Assembly (NCBI GenBank): GCA_023257975.1
Contig: JALRAW010000004.1
Span: forward strand, 1-10,818
Source of the DNA: Candidatus Fonsibacter sp.
GTDB lineage: Bacteria; Pseudomonadota; Alphaproteobacteria; Pelagibacterales; Pelagibacteraceae
Reading direction: 5' to 3'
DNA length: 10,818 bases
The notes under the pieces are model-generated. The model made no database searches and was not told the DNA's origin. It saw only the letters and a list, made by a program, of their open reading frames with translations. This document shows positions 7,281-10,818 of this stretch, piece after piece. Made by a program: the position numbers and the translations under genes. How positions within the stretch are numbered: the stretch's first letter is position 1; each line of letters begins with the position of its first letter.

Positions 7281-7530
7281 TTTTTATTTCAAGAGAGTGA
7301 ATTATATTTTTCATCTCTTCGCTTAAAATTGCATAAATTTTTTTATGTGCATCAATTGTTTTTAATTTTTTAAGTTCTGTAGAAGAAATTATAACTTCAA
7401 AATGACTATTATTGTTTTTTGGTGACTGAGCATGATGTTGATGCAAATGTGATTTATTGTTCACTTCAAGATTCTCACATACGATATTTTGTTTAATTTT
7501 ATCTAAGATAATATATTTTAGATCAGACAT
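7273..7530 (-). CDS. bolA: BolA family protein
   Basis: A small cytoplasmic protein of 85 residues. BolA proteins bind [2Fe-2S] clusters together with monothiol glutaredoxins and take part in iron-sulfur handling; some affect stress and cell shape. The fold's landmarks are visible: an N-terminal helix, LEVNNKSHLHQHH (21-33) matching the V-N-E-S-x-x-H family loop, SHFEVIISS (42-50) matching SHFxVxIVS, then AHKKIYAILSEEM with the invariant His62, and the closing IHSLEI (77-82). The loop is rich in histidine. It diverges from the J-domain gene across 34 bases and converges on aroB with an 8-base overlap. In alphaproteobacteria a bolA gene commonly sits beside this J-domain gene and cobST. The exact BolA subtype is not resolved. 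Confidence 0.87.
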   Translation of the reverse strand: MSDLKYIILDKIKQNIVCENLEVNNKSHLHQHHAQSPKNNNSHFEVIISSTELKKLKTIDAHKKIYAILSEEMKNIIHSLEIKIN

Positions 7531-7564
7531 AAAATAATTTTAATCAATTTAAAAAATTACGCAA

Positions 7565-8212
7565 ATGAGAAAGATCTGTGAATGGAGCAAATGTAAAGAG
7601 ATAGCTTCTGGTAAGGGTCTAATAAAGAAGGATATAAATAAACAATACAAATGGTTTTGCGGCGATCATTTAAAAATTCATAACAAGACCAATGATAATT
7701 CATGTGATTGGAAAAAATGTAAACAGCCGGGTGAATTTAAAGCGCCTTCGAAAACTGTAGGCGAATATAAATGGTTTTGCTCAGAACATATAAAAATTTA
7801 TAATCACGAGTGGGATTTTTTCTCTGAAATGTCTCAGGATAAAATTGAGGAATTTATACATTCCGATATTACGTGGCATAAACCAACCTCTAAACTTGGC
7901 TCAAAAGATAATTTTTTTAATAAAGTGTGGAGAAATATTTTAGAAGAACAAGATGCTTTTCCTGCCGATTATTTTAAACAATTTGAAAAAAAAACAATTT
8001 ATAGCTCAAAAGAAATAGAAGCTTTAAAAAAACTTGATTTAAAAAGTAATGTAAAATGGAGCGAAATTAGAGAACAATTTAAAAAACTTGTAAAAAAATA
8101 TCACCCAGATACAAATTCTGGAGATAAAAAATTTGAGAATAAATTAAAAGAAATAACAATAGCTTATACTCTTTTAAGGAATAATCAAAAAAACGTAAAT
8201 CATGGACAATAA
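7565..8212 (+). CDS. J-domain co-chaperone with two tandem zinc modules
   Basis: A 215-residue DnaJ-like protein of the kind found next to cobS in alphaproteobacteria. The C-terminal J domain (about 146-207) carries the essential HPD tripeptide at 180-182, within KLVKKYHPDTNSGDKKFE, so it should stimulate an Hsp70 (DnaK) ATPase. The N-terminal half holds two copies of one cysteine/histidine module: Cys5, Cys10, Cys32, His35, then Cys47, Cys52, Cys72, His75, each C-x4-C-x19/21-C-x2-H and each ending YKWFCxxHxKIxN. Relatives that I recall have only one. A segment HEWDFFSEMSQDKIEEFI links the modules to the J domain, matching the family's N-x-x-W-D-Y-F-x-G-M pattern. Zinc binding is inferred from the ligand spacing. 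The ATG follows a 34-base spacer from bolA without a Shine-Dalgarno. The 3' end overlaps cobS by 11 bases, so it is in an operon with cobS and cobT. Confidence 0.9.
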   Translation: MRKICEWSKCKEIASGKGLIKKDINKQYKWFCGDHLKIHNKTNDNSCDWKKCKQPGEFKAPSKTVGEYKWFCSEHIKIYNHEWDFFSEMSQDKIEEFIHSDITWHKPTSKLGSKDNFFNKVWRNILEEQDAFPADYFKQFEKKTIYSSKEIEALKKLDLKSNVKWSEIREQFKKLVKKYHPDTNSGDKKFENKLKEITIAYTLLRNNQKNVNHGQ

Positions 8213-9197
8213 TACTTTTGAAAGTGCACCCGATTTAAAAATTTCTGTAAAGCAAATTTTTAATATTGATACCGATATGACGGTTGAAGGTTTTTCAAAA
8301 AAAAATCAATTTGTTCCTGAACTAGATAGCTCCTACAGATTTGACCGTGATACGACTCTTTCAATCCTTGCTGGTTTTGTTTTTAACAAAAGAGTTTTGA
8401 TTCAAGGGTTTCACGGCACAGGAAAATCAACTCACATCGAACAAGTTGCGGCAAGACTAAATTGGCCCTGTATAAGAATAAATTTAGATAGTCATATAAG
8501 TAGAATTGATCTTTTAGGAAAAGATGCGATCGTAATAAAAGATAACAAACAGATTACTGAATTTAGAGAAGGAATCTTACCTTGGGCACTACAAAATCCA
8601 GTGGCTTTAGTATTTGACGAATATGATGCCGGAAGACCTGATGTAATGTTTGTTATTCAAAGATTACTTGAAAGTGAAGGAAAATTAACTCTACTTGATA
8701 AAAATAAAGTCATTAAACAAAATAAATATTTTAGATTATTTGCAACAGCAAATACCATTGGTCTTGGAGATACTTCAGGACTTTACCATGGAACACAACA
8801 GATTAATCAGGGACAAATGGATCGTTGGAACATCGTAACAACACTTAATTATCTAAAACAAGAGAATGAACTTGAAATCATATTATCAAAGTGCCCACAT
8901 CTAAACAATGCTGAGGGAAAAAAAATTGTACAAAAAATGATTCAAGTTGCCGATCTAACAAGATCTGGTCTTGCTAATGGAGATATTTCAACTGTAATGA
9001 GCCCTAGAACAGTGATGACTTGGGCAGATAATTATAAAATTTTTAATGATATTGGCTACTCTTTTAGAATATCATTTTTAAATCGGTGCGATGAATTAGA
9101 AAGAGCAATTATCGCAGAATATTTTCAAAGATGTTTTGCCAAGGAACTTACAGAAACATCTGCAAGTGTAAAAATAAATCTCAAAAATGGAAAATGA
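8202..9197 (+). CDS. cobS: Cobaltochelatase-type AAA+ ATPase CobS
   Basis: A MoxR-like AAA+ ATPase that, with CobT, forms a ring powering CobN in aerobic insertion of cobalt into hydrogenobyrinic acid a,c-diamide. The 331 residues are the full family length. Visible in order: the N-terminal IFNIDTDMTVEGFS; Walker A GFHGTGKST (69-77) followed by HIEQVAARLNWPC; LDSHISRIDLLGKDAI; Walker B ALVFDEYDAGRPD (135-147); sensor-1 ATAN (181-184); GLYHGTQQINQGQMDRWN with a likely arginine finger at 208; and SPRT (267-270) with a sensor-2 arginine. All ATPase residues are intact, so the protein should be active. It overlaps the J-domain gene and cobT by 11 bases each. No cobN or other cobalamin gene is in view, so its actual client here is uncertain. 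Confidence 0.95.
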   Translation: MDNNTFESAPDLKISVKQIFNIDTDMTVEGFSKKNQFVPELDSSYRFDRDTTLSILAGFVFNKRVLIQGFHGTGKSTHIEQVAARLNWPCIRINLDSHISRIDLLGKDAIVIKDNKQITEFREGILPWALQNPVALVFDEYDAGRPDVMFVIQRLLESEGKLTLLDKNKVIKQNKYFRLFATANTIGLGDTSGLYHGTQQINQGQMDRWNIVTTLNYLKQENELEIILSKCPHLNNAEGKKIVQKMIQVADLTRSGLANGDISTVMSPRTVMTWADNYKIFNDIGYSFRISFLNRCDELERAIIAEYFQRCFAKELTETSASVKINLKNGK

Positions 9198-10371
9198 AAA
9201 ACAGGCTGAAAATTTTAAAATAGCCATCTCATCAACCATTAAGGCGATAGCTAAAAAACAAGATCTCAATATTCTTTTTTCAGACGCTCCTGCTAAAGAA
9301 AGCAATGTTATTAATCTTCCTAAAATTAATTTTGATACTATAGATGAATATCAAAATATTAGAGCCCTAGCAGATTCTGAAGCCTTAAAAATAAAACATA
9401 GCAATTTTGAAATTTTAAAAAAATTTGAACCAAGAGGGATAATTGCAAAAAATATTTATAAGAGTGCTGAAAAAATTCGCTATGAAAAACTAGGATCAGA
9501 AAATTTTGCAGGAATAAATCTAAACTTTAAAAATTACTATCAAAAGAAATTTAAAGAACAAAATGATGATTTCTATAACAACATTGAAAAAGCTTTTGAT
9601 ATTATTTTAGCAAATCACCTACTTAATCTTGACTTAAATATTGAAGAAAAAAAGAGCTTAAAAAATTGGAATAATACTATTAATGAACAAATTAAAGATA
9701 AATTAGATTTATTAAAGAAAAACATTTCTAATCAAGAAAAATTCTCAACTATTTTAAACTCTATTATTCAAGATCTAAAATTAGAAGAAAAGTTAACTCC
9801 TAATAATAGTGATAATGATAATGAACAAAAAAATGAAAATAAACTTAAAGATCAAAATGATAATGAAATTAACCAGGATAAAAATTCTAATAAGCAAGAC
9901 TTTAATATTGAAAGTATAATTCCTGATGTTGAAATTGATGCAAATGAAAGTGAGCGACAGTCTTTAATTGAAGACGAAAATAGCTCAAATGATGAAATAA
10001 AATCCTCTAATATTAAAAAAAATAATAATGAAGTTAAATATAAAATTTTTACAAATAAATTTGACAAAATTATTAATGCTGAAGAAATGGTTGATTCTAG
10101 TGAAATGATTAAATTTAGAGAAAATTTAGACAATCAATTAAAATCTTTTCATAATTTCATTTCGAGACTTGCAAATAAATTACAAAGAAAATTACTCGCA
10201 TATCAAAATAGATCTTGGGAGTTTGATCTTGAAGAAGGTATGCTTGATACGGCAAAACTAACTAGAGTTATCATCGATCCCCATAACTCTCTTTCTTATA
10301 AGAAGGAAAAAAATACGAATTTCAAAGACACAATAGTTACTTTATTGATCGATAATTCAGGATCGATGCGA
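9187..10371 (+). CDS. cobT: Cobaltochelatase-type VWA subunit CobT, 3' end missing
   Basis: CobT is the partner of the CobS ATPase ring and carries a C-terminal von Willebrand A domain that binds a metal ion. The native sequence is present for 395 residues. It has an N-terminal helical domain (about 1-195), a long acidic linker very rich in Asn, Asp, Lys and Glu (about 200-285), the conserved helical AYQNRSWEFDLEEGMLDTAKL (about 338-358) with V-I-I-D-P, and TLLIDNSGSMR (385-395), the MIDAS DxSxS motif. There the frame breaks: GRPI is expected next, but the GC-rich foreign piece follows. Family members usually have over 600 residues, so most of the VWA domain is lost. This is a broken contig rather than a pseudogene. 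The open frame continues to 10536 but is not CobT after 10371. It overlaps cobS by 11 bases. Confidence 0.9.
10361..10371. other. Chimeric junction, AT-rich cobT to GC-rich actinobacterial-type DNA
   Basis: The eleven bases GATCGATGCGA fit both sides: on the plus strand they complete the CobT MIDAS segment (G-S-M-R), and on the minus strand they encode F-A-S-I, a normal RCC1-repeat sequence. Before 10361 the minus strand is not RCC1-like (it reads L-N-Y-R and then a stop). After 10371 the plus strand is not CobT. GC content jumps from about 30% to about 70% here. Two unrelated half genes joined head-on over microhomology point to an artificial join. Confidence 0.85.
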
Positions 10372-10672
10372 ACCTCTGGCCGTCGGGCAGGCGCACGCGA
10401 GAGGGCGTGGCGACTTTCTCCGATGTGTCGGCCGTGCCAAGCGAGCCAGCCTGGCTCCATCCCCAGCAGACGGCCGAGCCGTCGTTGGTCACGGCGCAGG
10501 CCGCGTGGTACCCGGTGGAGACGTCCACGTAGGTGAACGGGTCGGCCGACGCGACGGACGGCGATGCCGCAACGACGAGAACGGCGGACGCAGCCGCGGC
10601 AAGGATGATGGCGCAGAGTCTGCGCAGTCGCCCCGTGGCTCGGTGTGCGGGCAGTGAACGGTGGTTTCCCAT
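10361..10672 (-). CDS. Secreted RCC1-repeat protein, N-terminal fragment
   Basis: About 104 residues of the start of an exported protein. A Sec-type signal peptide is clear: a basic region (HRATGRLRRL), a hydrophobic core of about 20 residues rich in Ala, Val, Leu and Ile (21-36), and a likely cleavage site after ASPSVASA, between 43 and 44. The mature part begins DPFTYVDVSTGYHAACAVTN and continues DGSAVCWGW and, later, RLPDGQRFASI, the repeat pattern of RCC1/BNR-type beta-propellers (S-x-G-x-x-H-x-C-A, G-x-V-x-C-W-G). In bacteria such proteins are usually cell-surface or secreted and of unknown ligand. The two cysteines fit the cysteine-containing bacterial version. The remaining repeats are lost at the junction. 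The Met at 10672 is the best start, with no obvious Shine-Dalgarno. High GC and codon use suggest an actinobacterium. Confidence 0.75.
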
Positions 10673-10676
10673 GGGG

Positions 10677-10691
10677 CCACCGTAACGGTGG
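10677..10691. repeat. Perfect inverted repeat next to the RCC1-protein start
   Basis: CCACCGT-A-ACGGTGG is a perfect 7-base inverted repeat with one base between the arms. It starts four bases upstream of the RCC1 gene's ATG (10672, minus strand). The position and the short spacer would suit a dimeric repressor site or a control point near the start. The one-base spacer is too tight for an RNA hairpin without opening inner pairs. Function is not established, and in GC-rich DNA some such repeats arise by chance. Confidence 0.35.
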
Positions 10692-10726
10692 TGTGGGTCA
10701 GCCTTATCGGTTGCGTCCCGCTACCC

Positions 10727-10740
10727 GCGCCCCCGGGCGC
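10727..10740 (-). terminator. Possible hairpin terminator after the right-edge gene
   Basis: On the minus strand, five bases after the stop of the edge gene, GCGCC-CGGG-GGCGC can form a five-base, all-GC stem with a four-base loop. No run of U follows, so it would be at best the short-stem type reported in GC-rich actinobacteria. Weak call. Confidence 0.22.
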
Positions 10741-10745
10741 TGGGG

Positions 10746-10818
10746 CTACTCGGCGATTCCGACGGGTTGGCCGTCGATGATCTGGTCGAGGTACTCGGAC
10801 ATCCCGAAGCCGGTGCGG
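10746..10818 (-). CDS. C-terminal 23 codons of an unidentified gene
   Basis: An open minus-strand frame runs in from the right edge and ends at TAG (10748-10746). It encodes 23 residues ending DQIIDGQPVGIAE, with strong G/C preference at third positions like the neighbouring RCC1 gene. The same strand, the stop followed by a possible hairpin, and the 73-base gap before the RCC1 start make it a plausible upstream neighbour. The fragment is too short for me to recognise a family, and other frames cannot be fully excluded. Confidence 0.4.
   Translation of the reverse strand, partial: RTGFGMSEYLDQIIDGQPVGIAE

Noticed and set aside
9852..10133. Hydrophobic 93-residue minus-strand frame inside cobT
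   Set aside because: Lys/Asn/Glu-rich coding sequence gives Leu/Ile/Phe/Ser-rich antisense frames; there is no start signal and it overlaps a well-supported gene.
10337..10360. Last seven codons of the apparent RCC1 frame
   Set aside because: These bases are the antisense of CobT and end the frame by chance beyond the join.
10372..10536. Continuation of the cobT frame, giving an Arg/Pro-rich tail
   Set aside because: It is a read-through into the foreign GC-rich piece, antisense to the RCC1 protein; no CobT sequence remains.
10489..10680. 63-residue minus-strand frame starting MAPWET
   Set aside because: Alternate frame of the RCC1 signal-peptide region; Pro/Arg-rich as expected for a shifted frame in GC-rich DNA.
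1..10818. Natural genomic island or horizontal transfer flanked by foreign DNA
   Set aside because: Both ends break genes mid-domain, with no integrase, tRNA, direct repeat or insertion sequence, and the flanks come from two different GC-rich sources.
1..10818. CRISPR arrays, tRNA or rRNA genes
   Set aside because: No regularly spaced repeats, cloverleaf or rRNA-like sequences were seen on reading both strands.

Overview
This window is a chimera of three unrelated pieces of DNA. The outer pieces are GC-rich: about 60% GC on the left and about 70% on the right, from rough line counts. The 9.9 kb centre is very AT-rich, roughly 25-35% GC. Each join falls inside a protein-coding gene and over a short sequence that fits both partners. 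A join made in vitro (multiple-displacement amplification or library chimera) or in assembly explains this better than horizontal transfer.

Left piece (1 to about 481): part of a minus-strand nucleotide (ATP/ADP-type) transporter of the Tlc/Npt family, probably from a GC-rich proteobacterium. Right piece (about 10361-10818): the start of a secreted RCC1-repeat protein, plus the last 23 codons of an unidentified gene. Codon use and the signal peptide suggest an actinobacterium.

Centre (about 467-10371): a streamlined, AT-rich marine-type alphaproteobacterium, like Pelagibacterales (SAR11) or a similar lineage. The evidence is low GC, genes packed with overlaps or gaps of only a few bases, almost no Shine-Dalgarno sequences, and the alphaproteobacterial neighbourhood bolA / dnaJ-like / cobS / cobT. 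In order it holds secA (5' end missing), accA (minus, with an unusual C-terminal membrane segment), aceB (malate synthase A), an unlisted 52-codon membrane-protein gene (minus), aroK-aroB (shikimate pathway, overlapping), bolA (minus), and an overlapping operon of a two-zinc-module J-domain protein, cobS and cobT (3' end missing).

The centre serves protein export (SecA), fatty-acid synthesis (AccA), the glyoxylate shunt or glyoxylate use (AceB), aromatic amino-acid synthesis (AroK, AroB), and a cluster pairing a BolA protein and a J-domain protein with the AAA+/VWA pair known from aerobic cobaltochelatase. No mobile element, CRISPR array, tRNA or rRNA was seen. The most interesting biology is the duplicated zinc module in the J-domain protein, the cobST cluster with no other cobalamin gene in view, the membrane tail on AccA, and the small membrane protein between aceB and aroK.
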